This document shows, piece after piece, positions 23,224 through 31,226 of a stretch of 37,688 bases of DNA (positions within the stretch are counted from its first letter, which is position 1; each line of letters begins with the position of its first letter). The DNA is from Methanomicrobiales archaeon. Lineage in GTDB: Archaea > Halobacteriota > Methanomicrobia > Methanomicrobiales > Methanospirillaceae. The DNA lies in NCBI GenBank assembly GCA_013415565.1, contig JAAEET010000020.1, positions 1 to 37,688 of the forward strand, given 5' to 3'. The notes under the pieces were generated by a model. That model did not search any database. It was not told where the DNA came from and worked only from the letters and a program-made list of their open reading frames with translations. Both the position numbers and the translations under genes were made by a program.

Positions 23224-23718
23224 ATGGATTACCGGGACGATCCGCGGGAAAGGCAGACCGGAGAAAAAAGGGCCGACATCACCACCATTGTTGCCCGGGA
23301 TATCATGTCCCCGGATTTCGCCCGGGCTGCACCCGACACGTCTCTTTATGATATCATCACCCGGTTTTCAGAAACGGTGTGCCAGGATCTCGTGGTCACC
23401 GACCACGAGGGGATATTCCGGGGGGTGATCACCCCCTTCGACCTCATGACCCACCTCAATCCGATCATCGGGGTAAGGACAAGGAGAAAGGTCTCCTGCA
23501 TCGAGTGCATAGTCATGGGTGACGCCTCGGTTGCCGGGGATATCATGACCCGGGGGCATCTGACGGTACGGGAGGATACCCCGATCGTTGAAGTCCTCAG
23601 GCTGCTTGAGAAGTACCACCACCCCGATCTCGTTGTGGTCGATGAACGGGGAGTGGCGCTGGGAGTGGTCAGTATCTGTGCGATCCTCTCCCACCTCAGG
23701 ATTATCGGGCACCTCTAG
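23224..23718 (+). CDS. Two-CBS-domain protein
   Basis: A single Bateman pair: ARDIMSPDFARAAPDTSLYDII ... DLVVTDHEGIFRGVITPFDLM and VAGDIMTRGHLTVREDTPIVEVLRLLEKYHHPDLVVVDERGVALGVVS. The DIMxxxxxTVxxDTxI pattern is the CBS hallmark. It likely binds an adenine nucleotide and signals to an unknown partner. Between the domains is a short stretch with two Cys (RKVSCIECIVMG). GGGGAGATGAAGG serves as the ribosome site. The last 17 bases overlap the 3' end of the convergent antiporter gene, which may lead to transcript collision. A functional link to that transporter is possible because CBS modules often control transporters. Confidence 0.9.
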   Translation: MDYRDDPRERQTGEKRADITTIVARDIMSPDFARAAPDTSLYDIITRFSETVCQDLVVTDHEGIFRGVITPFDLMTHLNPIIGVRTRRKVSCIECIVMGDASVAGDIMTRGHLTVREDTPIVEVLRLLEKYHHPDLVVVDERGVALGVVSICAILSHLRIIGHL

Positions 23719-24865
23719 CCTGTTCCATCGAACGGAATCCCCACGTCAGGAGGAACGGGGTGGAGATGATGGTCGCCAGGACCATGAGAACGATCGATGA
23801 ATAGAGGACGGAGCCGATGATCCCGGCAGTCAGCGCGACCTTTGCGACCACGAGCGTTATCTCTCCCCGGGGACAGAGCCCGATCCCGACGAGGAGAGGA
23901 GCGGTTCTCCCGGCAAGGAACGGCCGTGAACCGGCATACCCTCCGATTATTTTTCCTGCAAATGCCACGGCCACGAAGGGGATGAGGAAGACCGATACCA
24001 CTTCGCTTGTGAACGGAGGGAAGAGGAGACCGACATAGACAAAGAAGATACTTACGAAGAAACCGAAGGCAAAGTCGGATATGCTGTCAAACAGGCTCCT
24101 GTCCCTTCGGATGCTGTCACCGAGAATCAGTCCGGCGATGAAGGCTCCGATTGAGTAGTGGAGACCGACGCCGTGAGCGAGAGCGGCGGTGGCGAGTGCG
24201 ATGATAATTGCCGCAGAATACGGCATCTCGTGGGTATGAGCCCGGGAGGTCTTCTCGAACAGCCAGGGGATAAATCTCCGTCCCGCATACACCACCACAA
24301 TCAGGAAGATGATCGTCAGGAGTACCGGCAGGAATACGGCGGGTCCTGCCGCGGTTCCTGCCGCCAGGGCCATCAGGATTGACAGGAGGAGAATGCCGAT
24401 GATGTCATCAATTACGGCGGCACTGACGATCAGGGTGCCGGCATCGGATTTGAGCTGCCGGAGATCGACAAGGGTCCGCACCGAGATGCCGATGGAGGTG
24501 ATCGAGAGCGTGATGCCGATGAGCAGTGATACCGTCAGAGTCAGGCCTGACAGTATCCCGAGAACCATGCCGAGGATAAAGGGGACGGCGATCCCCCCTG
24601 CCGCCGTAACCGTCCCCGCCTTCTCGGACCGTGAAAATGTACGGATGTTCAGCTGAGCCCCGCTGATAAAGAGAAGGGCGATGATCCCGATGTCGGAGAA
24701 GATCTCAAGGGTCTCCCCCGGGACCACCAGTCCCAGGAGTGCCGGACCAAGCAGAATCCCGGCAGAAATCTCTCCCACCAGCGATGGAAAACCCGATCGC
24801 TCAGCGAGTTCCCCGAGCACCTTTGCACTGACGAGGATGAGGATAATCTCGATCAGGGGGCTCAT
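23702..24865 (-). CDS. CPA2-type cation:proton antiporter (KefB/NapA-like)
   Basis: About 12-13 hydrophobic helices of the monovalent cation:proton antiporter-2 family: LVGEISAGILLGPALLG in the first helices, LLFISGAQLNIRTF, the ion-site stretch VSAAVIDDIIGILLLSI with paired Asp, and GVGLHYSIGAFIAGLILG. Also seen are FFVSIFFVYVGLLF and CPRGEITLVVAKVALTAGII. It exchanges Na+ or K+ for H+ at the membrane. There is no C-terminal Trk/RCK domain. ATG 24865 (MSPLIEIILILVSAK) is chosen because the minus-strand TATA box TTTTTTATAG is 24-33 bases upstream, making a leaderless message; a TTG frame start at 24886 lies within that spacing. It overlaps the CBS gene at the 3' end. Confidence 0.9.
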   Translation of the reverse strand: MSPLIEIILILVSAKVLGELAERSGFPSLVGEISAGILLGPALLGLVVPGETLEIFSDIGIIALLFISGAQLNIRTFSRSEKAGTVTAAGGIAVPFILGMVLGILSGLTLTVSLLIGITLSITSIGISVRTLVDLRQLKSDAGTLIVSAAVIDDIIGILLLSILMALAAGTAAGPAVFLPVLLTIIFLIVVVYAGRRFIPWLFEKTSRAHTHEMPYSAAIIIALATAALAHGVGLHYSIGAFIAGLILGDSIRRDRSLFDSISDFAFGFFVSIFFVYVGLLFPPFTSEVVSVFLIPFVAVAFAGKIIGGYAGSRPFLAGRTAPLLVGIGLCPRGEITLVVAKVALTAGIIGSVLYSSIVLMVLATIISTPFLLTWGFRSMEQARGAR

Positions 24866-24888
24866 TGATGGAGGATGGGAGAGCAAAC

Positions 24889-24898
24889 TATAAAAAAG
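24889..24898 (-). promoter_or_regulatory. TATA box of the antiporter gene
   Basis: CTATAAAAAA on the plus strand reads TTTTTTATAG on the minus strand. It is centred about 28 bases from ATG 24865, which is the leaderless geometry. Confidence 0.6.
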
Positions 24899-25034
24899 CG
24901 AAGCGGATACAGGAATGAACCCCGGAGTCCGTTTATTGAACTGCGGCCATCAGGTGATTATATATGCGGTGACAGGAGACCGCAGCACTGATACTCAAAG
25001 CATCTTCTTTTTCCCCGGTGCAGGGGGATTATAT
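24899..25034. other. Short intergenic spacer
   Basis: Between the TPR gene's 3' end and the antiporter promoter. Minus-strand T runs (AAAGAAGAT on the plus strand near 25003) may end transcription. Nothing else is seen. Confidence 0.3.
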
Positions 25035-25667
25035 TCACTTCCTGACTCTCGCACATTGCAGGAATACTCCGGCCAGGACAACCCCTGCACCAACCAGGGC
25101 GATCGGAACCGCCGCCGCAGGAGTGGGCGAAAGGGCGAGTGTTGCCGTCTCGCGGTTCTTCGCTGCCTCAGTGGAGGTCGGATCGCGGGCAAGTGCCTCA
25201 TCCGAGGCAGCACGTGCCTCTTCATACCGTTCAAGCCCGATCAGCGAACTTCCCCGGTTCACCCATCCTTCGACCAGGTCAGGGTCGAGCGAGACTGCAG
25301 CATCGGCGGCAGCAAGTCCCTCATCGTACCGGCCCAGCTGGTTGAGGGCGAAGGCCTTGTTGTTCCAGGCGGCAGCTTCGCCGGGATCCAGGAGAAGGGC
25401 CTGATCGGCGGCATCGATTGCCTCCGGGTACATTCCGAGGGCGTTCAGGATCCCCGCCTTTGTCACCAGGGCCAGGGTGAAATTGCTGTTCTCTTCCAGT
25501 GCTCTGTCGATGAATACGAGGGCTTCGCTGTACGCTCCTTCATAAGCGAGGTCGACTCCCCGGTTGTAGTACTGGATTGCAAGCAGGTTATCAGCACTGC
25601 CGGCCGCACAGAAGCCGAGTGCGATGAGGATAAGAACGGCACATACCGGACGACCCCTGGCATTCAT
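25035..25667 (-). CDS. Exported TPR-repeat protein with C-terminal membrane anchor
   Basis: A signal peptide (VCAVLILIALGFCAAGSA) is followed by about four tetratricopeptide repeats with the typical spacing: YYNRGVDLAYEGAYSEALVFIDRALEEN, ALVTKAGILNALGMYPEAIDAADQALLLDP, AWNNKAFALNQLGRYDEGLAAADAAVSLDP and GWVNRGSSLIGLERYEEARAASDEALARDP. After a short Ala/Pro linker the C terminus has one hydrophobic helix (VPIALVGAGVVLAGVFLQC) and a basic end (ARVRK). It therefore faces outside, tethered to the membrane. TPR surfaces bind peptide segments, so an envelope assembly or sensing role is likely but not identified. It lies 9 bases after pyrI on the same strand and may share its transcript. Confidence 0.85.
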   Translation of the reverse strand: MNARGRPVCAVLILIALGFCAAGSADNLLAIQYYNRGVDLAYEGAYSEALVFIDRALEENSNFTLALVTKAGILNALGMYPEAIDAADQALLLDPGEAAAWNNKAFALNQLGRYDEGLAAADAAVSLDPDLVEGWVNRGSSLIGLERYEEARAASDEALARDPTSTEAAKNRETATLALSPTPAAAVPIALVGAGVVLAGVFLQCARVRK

Positions 25668-25676
25668 GATCAGTCC

Positions 25677-26141
25677 TCAGATCAGGTGGCTGGTAATATC
25701 TTTTGTTATGATCCAGTCGCAGTACAGGCAGTGGAGTCCTTTCGTGAGCACTTCGAACTTGGAATCGATCGGCTCGTTGGTATTGGAGATGCAACCGGGG
25801 TTCGGACACCGTACAACGCCGGTCAGGATACTGGGTATCTCGACCCCTTTCTTCTCGAAAACCTCGAAGTTCCGGATAATATTGATCGAAGCGTTCGGTG
25901 CGATGAGGGCAATCCGGTTCACCTCTTCTTTCAGGAGCTCCCGGTTTTCGATCTTCACGATATCCTTCCGCCCCATCTTTCCGGATTTGACATTGGTTGC
26001 GACCGAGATCGATTCCGTGGTCGCCCCGGTGATACCGATGATCTTGAGCACGTTCAGCGCTTCTCCCCCCGTGATATGATCGATCACCGTGCCGTTCCGG
26101 ATCGGGCTGATGAGCAGACCCTCCCGTGCATCGCGCTTCAT
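25677..26141 (-). CDS. pyrI: Aspartate carbamoyltransferase regulatory chain PyrI
   Basis: The N-terminal allosteric domain (LLISPIRNGTVIDHITGGEALNVLKIIGI ... SVATNVKSGKMGRKDIVKIENREL) binds nucleotides. The C-terminal zinc domain has the four Cys in two pairs, CPNPGC and CLYC, flanked by FEVLTKGLHC. Length (154 aa) matches the E. coli and archaeal chains. It assembles with PyrB into the regulated ATCase that starts pyrimidine synthesis. Its ATG directly abuts the pyrB stop (TGAATG), so expression is coupled. Confidence 0.96.
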   Translation of the reverse strand: MKRDAREGLLISPIRNGTVIDHITGGEALNVLKIIGITGATTESISVATNVKSGKMGRKDIVKIENRELLKEEVNRIALIAPNASINIIRNFEVFEKKGVEIPSILTGVVRCPNPGCISNTNEPIDSKFEVLTKGLHCLYCDWIITKDITSHLI

Positions 26142-27038
26142 TCAGCCCATCACCTTCCGGAGCATCGCCATCCTTACAGGGATGCCATTGCGTGACTGTT
26201 CGAAATACCGGGCGTAGGGGAGCTGGTCGACTCCCGGGTCAATCTCGTCGAGCCGGGGGAGGGGGTGGAGGACGATGAGGCGCTCCCGTACACCGGTCAG
26301 GAGGTCGGGGGTCACCCGGTAGCTCGAAGCGACCTTGAAGTACGATGCAGAGTCGGGGAACCGTTCCCGCTGGATCCTGGTGACATAGAGGACATCGAGT
26401 GTTCCGATGATCTCCGAAACATCCCGGTGTTCGACAATCTCGGTCCCTTTCTCCCGGAGTTCATCCGCAATCGATGTGGGAAGCTCCAGTCCCTTGGGGG
26501 AGATGGTATGGAGCGTGGCTCCATAGAGGGAGAGGGCGTATGCCAGGGAATGGGCGGTCCGGCCATACCGGAGATCACCGAGGAGCCCTACGGAGATGCC
26601 TTCAAGGGGCATGGACTGCCGTATGGTATAGAGATCAAGGAGAGTCTGCGAGGGATGCTGTCCTGCCCCGTCTCCGGCGTTTATAACCGGTACGCTTGCA
26701 AATTCGCTTGCGAGCCTTGCGGCTCCTTCTTTCGGGTGCCGGAGCACAATGGTATCGGCGTACCCGCTCACGACCCTGATCGTGTCGGCCAGGGTCTCAC
26801 CCTTTGCCATGGAACTGGCCTCCACGCTGTCAAGGCCGATGGAGGTTCCCCCGAGGCGCGCCATGGCCGCCTCGAAGGACATGCGGGTACGGGTGCTTGG
26901 TTCAAAGAAGAGGAGTGCAAGAATCTTACCCTTCAGACTCTGGTCGAAAGAAACGGACGAATCGATGCGGGAAGCCTCGTCGATCAGCTGATCGATCTCG
27001 GTCCGGCTCAGATCTCGGATGGATATGATATGGTTCAT
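26142..27038 (-). CDS. pyrB: Aspartate carbamoyltransferase catalytic chain PyrB
   Basis: Condenses carbamoyl phosphate with aspartate to form carbamoyl aspartate. The carbamoyl-phosphate site FFEPSTRTRMSFEAAMARLGG (Ser-Thr-Arg-Thr-Arg) and the 80s loop VEASSMAKGETLADT with its Lys are intact. Further landmarks are NAGDGAGQHPSQTLLDLYTI, LLGDLRYGRTAHSLAYAL, and VLHPLPRLDEIDPGVD in the aspartate domain. It ends MAMLRKVMG. At 298 residues the length is normal. With pyrI it forms a two-gene unit; a TPR gene follows closely. Confidence 0.97.
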   Translation of the reverse strand: MNHIISIRDLSRTEIDQLIDEASRIDSSVSFDQSLKGKILALLFFEPSTRTRMSFEAAMARLGGTSIGLDSVEASSMAKGETLADTIRVVSGYADTIVLRHPKEGAARLASEFASVPVINAGDGAGQHPSQTLLDLYTIRQSMPLEGISVGLLGDLRYGRTAHSLAYALSLYGATLHTISPKGLELPTSIADELREKGTEIVEHRDVSEIIGTLDVLYVTRIQRERFPDSASYFKVASSYRVTPDLLTGVRERLIVLHPLPRLDEIDPGVDQLPYARYFEQSRNGIPVRMAMLRKVMG

Positions 27039-27146
27039 GGCAATGCCCCGGGCCCGGCAGGCAGGGAGACCGGCCGTCCCGTTCCGGCACGTTCACCAGC
27101 CGGATCTCCCCCTGTATACAGAGGTAGGCAGTGCAACGTTTTGAGA

Positions 27147-28661
27147 CTATTGGCCGGGAGCGTTGCCTTCAGGTTCTGCGGCAAGCACCTGTGTTGTCCG
27201 GGAGACGAAGAGGTTCCACGCCTGGTGCTTCTGGTTGTACCGGACCAGGACTTGGCGGAGTTCGACGAGTGACGAGTAGGATGCAGTGAGGAGGTACCGG
27301 TTATCAGGCGTGCAGTGATACCGGGGAAGAACCGCATAGACCGGCCTGCTCTGGGTCCCGTCACAGAGGAGGAAGACATGGGTCCCTGCATCGCCGATAT
27401 CGGCGGACATGACCGCGCCGACCACATTCACCCGCTTTCCGGTGTGCCGCGGGAGCGCGGAAAACGGAAGGAACGGTGCGTTCCCCGGTACGGTATACGG
27501 ATGCCTCCTCCGCGAATCCCGGACAAGGACGGCATAGCTGTACTTGATATCGGTATTTTCAAACCGGTATGCCTCATGCTCACCCGAAAGCCGCTGCATC
27601 AGCCGGGTCGGGCGGAGCGACGGCCGGACGACGAAACTCCAGCAGTTGTCGGGACGGCACTGTCTCCCCCGGATAAAGGAACAGGGACTGTGGATCCGGA
27701 GATCCGGACCGAGTGCGGCAGCAACCGTGATGCGGAGCCCTGTCGAGCTTTCGCGGTCGGCAGGCTCGGTGATAAGAAGGCAGCCTCCGGGGGCAAGCAG
27801 CCGGGAGAGCGAGGTGACAATCGCGGCTTTATCCCCGGGAGTTCCGGGAAATTCGTTGAGAACATTCTGGAGTACGATCAGGTCGAGGGACGAGGGGAGG
27901 AGCAGGGTGTCCGTCTCGCGGAGATCCCCCTGGATCGGGGGGTGGATCGTGAGCGAGTCCATTCCTGCCGAATAGCGGGGAGCAAGGAACCGGTAGGCTT
28001 CGATGAAGGGGTCGGATCGTTCGAGTGAAAAGATCTCTGCCGAAAAACCGGGCATTGTCCGGGCAAACCAGGTGGCTGCAAGCGGGAAAACCCCGGGACC
28101 GGTCCCGGCATCGAGGATCCGTGCCCGGGCAGGGAGAAGACGGTCACGGGTGAGCATCAGGAGGAGATGGGCGGACTGGGTGACATAGACCGGGGTATGG
28201 TAGGCAAGGTAGGCGAGCACGGCGTAGCCCTTCCGGTATCCGATCTTCCGGGCTTTCCCCTCCTTCCAGTACTGCCCTTTCTGCTGCATGATCGCCGACC
28301 GGATCCTCTGGAGAACCACCGGGTCATCCCAGTCTTTGCCGGTGACCTGTACTATGTAGCGTTCGATAAGGTTCTGGAGGTCGTCGTCGAAAATCCCGGT
28401 GGACAGGCGGGCCTCCATCATGGCGACCGTTTCCCGGGGGAGTAAGAAGGGAGCCTGGGCCGGGAGAGAAAAGATCCGGAAATCGCTGCTTCCCCTGGTC
28501 TCCCATCCCAGCCTGAGCCGGGAAAGGGCGGGGAGGAGCGTGGTGAGCAGCACCGGTAGTTCGATTCCGGGATAAAACCGGGCGGCAAACTCGCTTAAAA
28601 GAAATTCCTCGCGGGACGCAGTCATGTCCCTGAGTGCCTGGAGCGACCCGGTTCCGGTCAT
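27147..28661 (-). CDS. Rsm22-like ribosomal small-subunit methyltransferase with C-terminal OB-like domain
   Basis: A class I SAM fold with motif I ARILDAGTGPGVFPLA (about 182-190) and IVLQNVLNEFPGTPGDKAAIVTSLSRLLAPGGCLLITEPAD. The segment HSPCSFIRGRQCRPDNCWSF holds three Cys (near 327, 335, 340) and is followed by YRFENTDIKYSYAVLVRD, the pattern of the Rsm22/METTL17 family. Those proteins act on the small-subunit rRNA and, in mitochondria, carry an iron-sulfur cluster. The N-terminal 180 residues are helical, and about 400-504 looks like an OB or RNA-binding domain (KRVNVVGAVMSADIGDAGTHVFLLCDG). ATG 28661 is chosen: an AT-rich CCAAAAGCTAATC lies 24-31 bases upstream on the minus strand. A longer frame to 28883 overlaps the divergent gene and is not conserved-looking. 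Confidence 0.82.
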   Translation of the reverse strand: MTGTGSLQALRDMTASREEFLLSEFAARFYPGIELPVLLTTLLPALSRLRLGWETRGSSDFRIFSLPAQAPFLLPRETVAMMEARLSTGIFDDDLQNLIERYIVQVTGKDWDDPVVLQRIRSAIMQQKGQYWKEGKARKIGYRKGYAVLAYLAYHTPVYVTQSAHLLLMLTRDRLLPARARILDAGTGPGVFPLAATWFARTMPGFSAEIFSLERSDPFIEAYRFLAPRYSAGMDSLTIHPPIQGDLRETDTLLLPSSLDLIVLQNVLNEFPGTPGDKAAIVTSLSRLLAPGGCLLITEPADRESSTGLRITVAAALGPDLRIHSPCSFIRGRQCRPDNCWSFVVRPSLRPTRLMQRLSGEHEAYRFENTDIKYSYAVLVRDSRRRHPYTVPGNAPFLPFSALPRHTGKRVNVVGAVMSADIGDAGTHVFLLCDGTQSRPVYAVLPRYHCTPDNRYLLTASYSSLVELRQVLVRYNQKHQAWNLFVSRTTQVLAAEPEGNAPGQ

Positions 28662-28795
28662 GAATTCCGGTAGGCGCCCTGCGGGGATTAGCTTTTGGCA
28701 CCTCCGCGCCTGATCGGGTACCGGCTCCTTTCGCGGATATGAATGGGAATGATTATGGTAGGTCTTCGCGCACCGGATTCTGGGCAGGCGATCAG

Positions 28796-30874
28796 ATGGA
28801 GAAGCCAGAGTTGCTGACCGAAGACGAAGGGTACAGGATACTGGCCGGTTTCGGAATCCCGGTACCGGCCTTCGAAGTGGCAACCACCGCAGACGCTGCC
28901 GCGGAGGCGGCAGGACGTATCGGGTACCCGGTGGTGATGAAAGTCGTATCTCCGGGGGTGATCCATAAAAGCGACGTGGGAGGCGTGATCACCGGTATCG
29001 TGGGCGAACAGGAGGTTCGGGACGCATTCGGGCGGATCATGGAACAGGTGGCGGGAGAGCTGCCCGATGCGGATATCACCGGGGTTATCATCGAATCCGA
29101 ACTGCCTCGCGGACTGGAACTTTTCATCGGAGGGAAGACCGATCCTGCGTTCGGCCGGGTTCTTACCTTCGGTCTCGGGGGAACCGCGATCGAGATCTTC
29201 CGCGATTTTTCGCTCCGGGTTCTCCCGGCAGGGGGAGACGAGCTGGCTGCCATGGTCAGGGAGATCAGGGGTTACCCGCTCATCGCCGGATACCGGAATT
29301 CTCCGCCGCTTGACGAGGACGCGCTTCTCCGTTGCCTCGAAGGTGCAGTCGCCCTCTTTGAGGAAGGCACCGGGATCACCGAGTTCGATATTAATCCTCT
29401 CATCCTCTATGAAACCGGTGCATGTGCCGTGGATGCCCGCATCTACCGGTCCAAAGTCCGCCGGGAAGCCCGGAACGAGCGGCAGGAATTTGACCCCCTG
29501 CTCCTTTCGCCGGAATCGATTGCGGTCATCGGCGCATCGGCCGATCCCGGAAAGATCGGATATGCCGTCTTCAGGAACCTCCTCGCCTTTCCCGGAAGAC
29601 TCTATCCGGTGAATCCGTCCCACGATATGGTGCAGGGGAAGAGAGCCTTCGCATCGGTCTCGGAGATTCCGGAACCGGTTGACATGGCGGTTATCGCTGT
29701 CCCGGCCAGACTTGTTCCGGGTATCGTGGAAGAGCTCGGAGCCCGGGGGACGCGCCTCGTCGTGATCATCTCCTCGGGATTCCGGGAGACCGGAGAGCGG
29801 GGTGAGGAACTTGAAAGGGAGATACTGGCGTGCGCACGGAAATCCGGAGTCCGTGTTATCGGTCCGAACTGCCTGGGAGTGGTTCTTCCCCACCAGATGC
29901 TGAATACGACTTTTGATCCGACATCGCCGAGGAAAGGACACATCGCATTCATCTCGCAGAGCGGAGCAATCATCACCACTATTATCGACTGGAGTGTCCC
30001 CGAGGAGATTGGTTTCTCCGCGGTCATCAGTGTCGGTAACCAGCTGGACCTCGATTTCATCGATTTCCTGCGGTTTGCCGCAGGAGACGGTGAGACACGG
30101 GCCGTGATCCTCTACGTCGAGGAGATCCGGGACGGCGCACTGTTTCTCGATACGGTCCGGGAGATCAGCGGAAAAAAACCGGTGATCGTGCTCAAGTCCG
30201 GTTCGTCCGCCATCGGCCGGAGGGCAGCAGCTTCGCATACCGGGTCCCTGGCCGGAGATTTCGAAGTATACCGGGCCGCATTCGTACAGGCCGGGGCAAT
30301 TCCCGTATACTCCCTCCGTGAAGCCTTCGATGTCGCCGAGCTGATGGTGTCCCAGGGCTATCCTGATGGCCCCCGTGCCGTGGTGATCACCACGGCAGGC
30401 GGATTTGCCGTGCTTGCATCCGACTATGCCGAACGATTCGGGGTGGATCTCCCCCCTCTCCCCCCTGCCCTCCTTGAAGCACTCGATTCGTTTCTCCCTC
30501 CGATATGGAACCGGGCAAATCCCATGGATATCATCGGTGACGGGGGTGCCGAGCGGTTTGCCCGGGTACTCGATACTCTCGTCCGGCACGAGGATGTATT
30601 TGATATCGCCGTCGTCATCGCCGTACCTTCCGCTGTGCTCGATCCAACCCTGCTCGCCCAGGAGATCGCACGGTTTTCGCAGAATACCAAGATGATGGTG
30701 ATCGGCTGCCTGCTCGGTGGTGATACCATGAAGGGCGGTATGCGGGTTCTCCGCCATCACCGGATACCCAATTATGAGGATATCGAGAGTGCCTTCCGGG
30801 CTGCCGGACGCAGTATCAGGGCATCAGGCCACGGAAAGGCCAAGCAGGACCGGGATCCCGGATTATCCGGATGA
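28796..30874 (+). CDS. ADP-forming acyl-CoA (acetate-type) synthetase, fused beta-alpha chain
   Basis: Makes ATP and an acid from acyl-CoA, ADP and phosphate, or the reverse, through a phosphohistidine relay. The ATP-grasp (beta) part is first, about residues 1-225 (YPVVMKVVSPGVIHKSDVGG, with His57 of the swinging relay, and LTFGLGGTAIEIFRD, ITEFDINPLIL). The CoA-binding and ligase (alpha) part follows, about 235-690 (SIAVIGASADPGKIGYAVFRNL, GPNCLGVVLP, GHIAFISQSGAI). Its active-site His481 is in ASHTGSLAG. Both His needed for the relay are present. Fusion in beta-alpha order is the less common layout. ATG 28796 is chosen; an in-frame ATG at 28739 adds 19 residues without conservation. The acyl substrate (acetate, aryl or branched) cannot be told. 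It is divergent from the Rsm22-like gene. Confidence 0.9.
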   Translation: MEKPELLTEDEGYRILAGFGIPVPAFEVATTADAAAEAAGRIGYPVVMKVVSPGVIHKSDVGGVITGIVGEQEVRDAFGRIMEQVAGELPDADITGVIIESELPRGLELFIGGKTDPAFGRVLTFGLGGTAIEIFRDFSLRVLPAGGDELAAMVREIRGYPLIAGYRNSPPLDEDALLRCLEGAVALFEEGTGITEFDINPLILYETGACAVDARIYRSKVRREARNERQEFDPLLLSPESIAVIGASADPGKIGYAVFRNLLAFPGRLYPVNPSHDMVQGKRAFASVSEIPEPVDMAVIAVPARLVPGIVEELGARGTRLVVIISSGFRETGERGEELEREILACARKSGVRVIGPNCLGVVLPHQMLNTTFDPTSPRKGHIAFISQSGAIITTIIDWSVPEEIGFSAVISVGNQLDLDFIDFLRFAAGDGETRAVILYVEEIRDGALFLDTVREISGKKPVIVLKSGSSAIGRRAAASHTGSLAGDFEVYRAAFVQAGAIPVYSLREAFDVAELMVSQGYPDGPRAVVITTAGGFAVLASDYAERFGVDLPPLPPALLEALDSFLPPIWNRANPMDIIGDGGAERFARVLDTLVRHEDVFDIAVVIAVPSAVLDPTLLAQEIARFSQNTKMMVIGCLLGGDTMKGGMRVLRHHRIPNYEDIESAFRAAGRSIRASGHGKAKQDRDPGLSG

Positions 30875-31226
30875 CCTGCCCGGCAGGTTCAACCGTGCGG
30901 TTCAATCATTGTCATACTCGTTCCGGGTGGTCAACCGGGGTTATGGATTCATTTAATGAACCCGAACCTCCAGATGAGGTTCTGGTGGAGCATGCCGTTG
31001 CACCCGGGGATCTTCGTGCGATAATCGGCAGGGAAGGGAGATGTTCAACCCGGGCGGCACTCCACAGCACCGGGGACTGCCGCATGCGGCGTCCCTCGTA
31101 TCACCGCTTCATCCAATGCAGCACCAATTCCGAACTGCTCGGGGAAGAGTCGTGTGGCGGGAAACCGGGATTCGGGGTTTTCTTCCGGTTTCCGCGGCTG
31201 CTCTTCCCGACTCCGTATTCATGTTC
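30875..31226 (+). other. Convergent spacer with GGTTCAA repeats and an uncertain frame
   Basis: GGTTCAA occurs at 30886-30892 and GGTTCAAT at 30899-30906, the second continuing as GGTTCAATCATTG (30899-30911). That 13-base string is also found, inverted, at 34654-34666. A frame from ATG 30943 (MDSFNEPEPPDEVLVEHAVA) runs to 31257 and into the kinase gene's end. Its first 30 residues look protein-like and the rest does not. I do not call it a gene. No terminator hairpin is obvious. Confidence 0.35.

Noticed and set aside
24915-27272. Long plus-strand frames over the TPR, pyrI and pyrB genes (to 26195 and from 26265)
   Set aside because: They are shadows of three well-recognised minus-strand genes and have no recognisable domains.
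28688-30760. A 690-codon open frame antisense to the acyl-CoA synthetase gene
   Set aside because: It mirrors the codon positions of a strongly supported gene with both relay histidines. It is Gly/Asp/Arg-rich with no domain, and GC-rich third positions explain the lack of stops.
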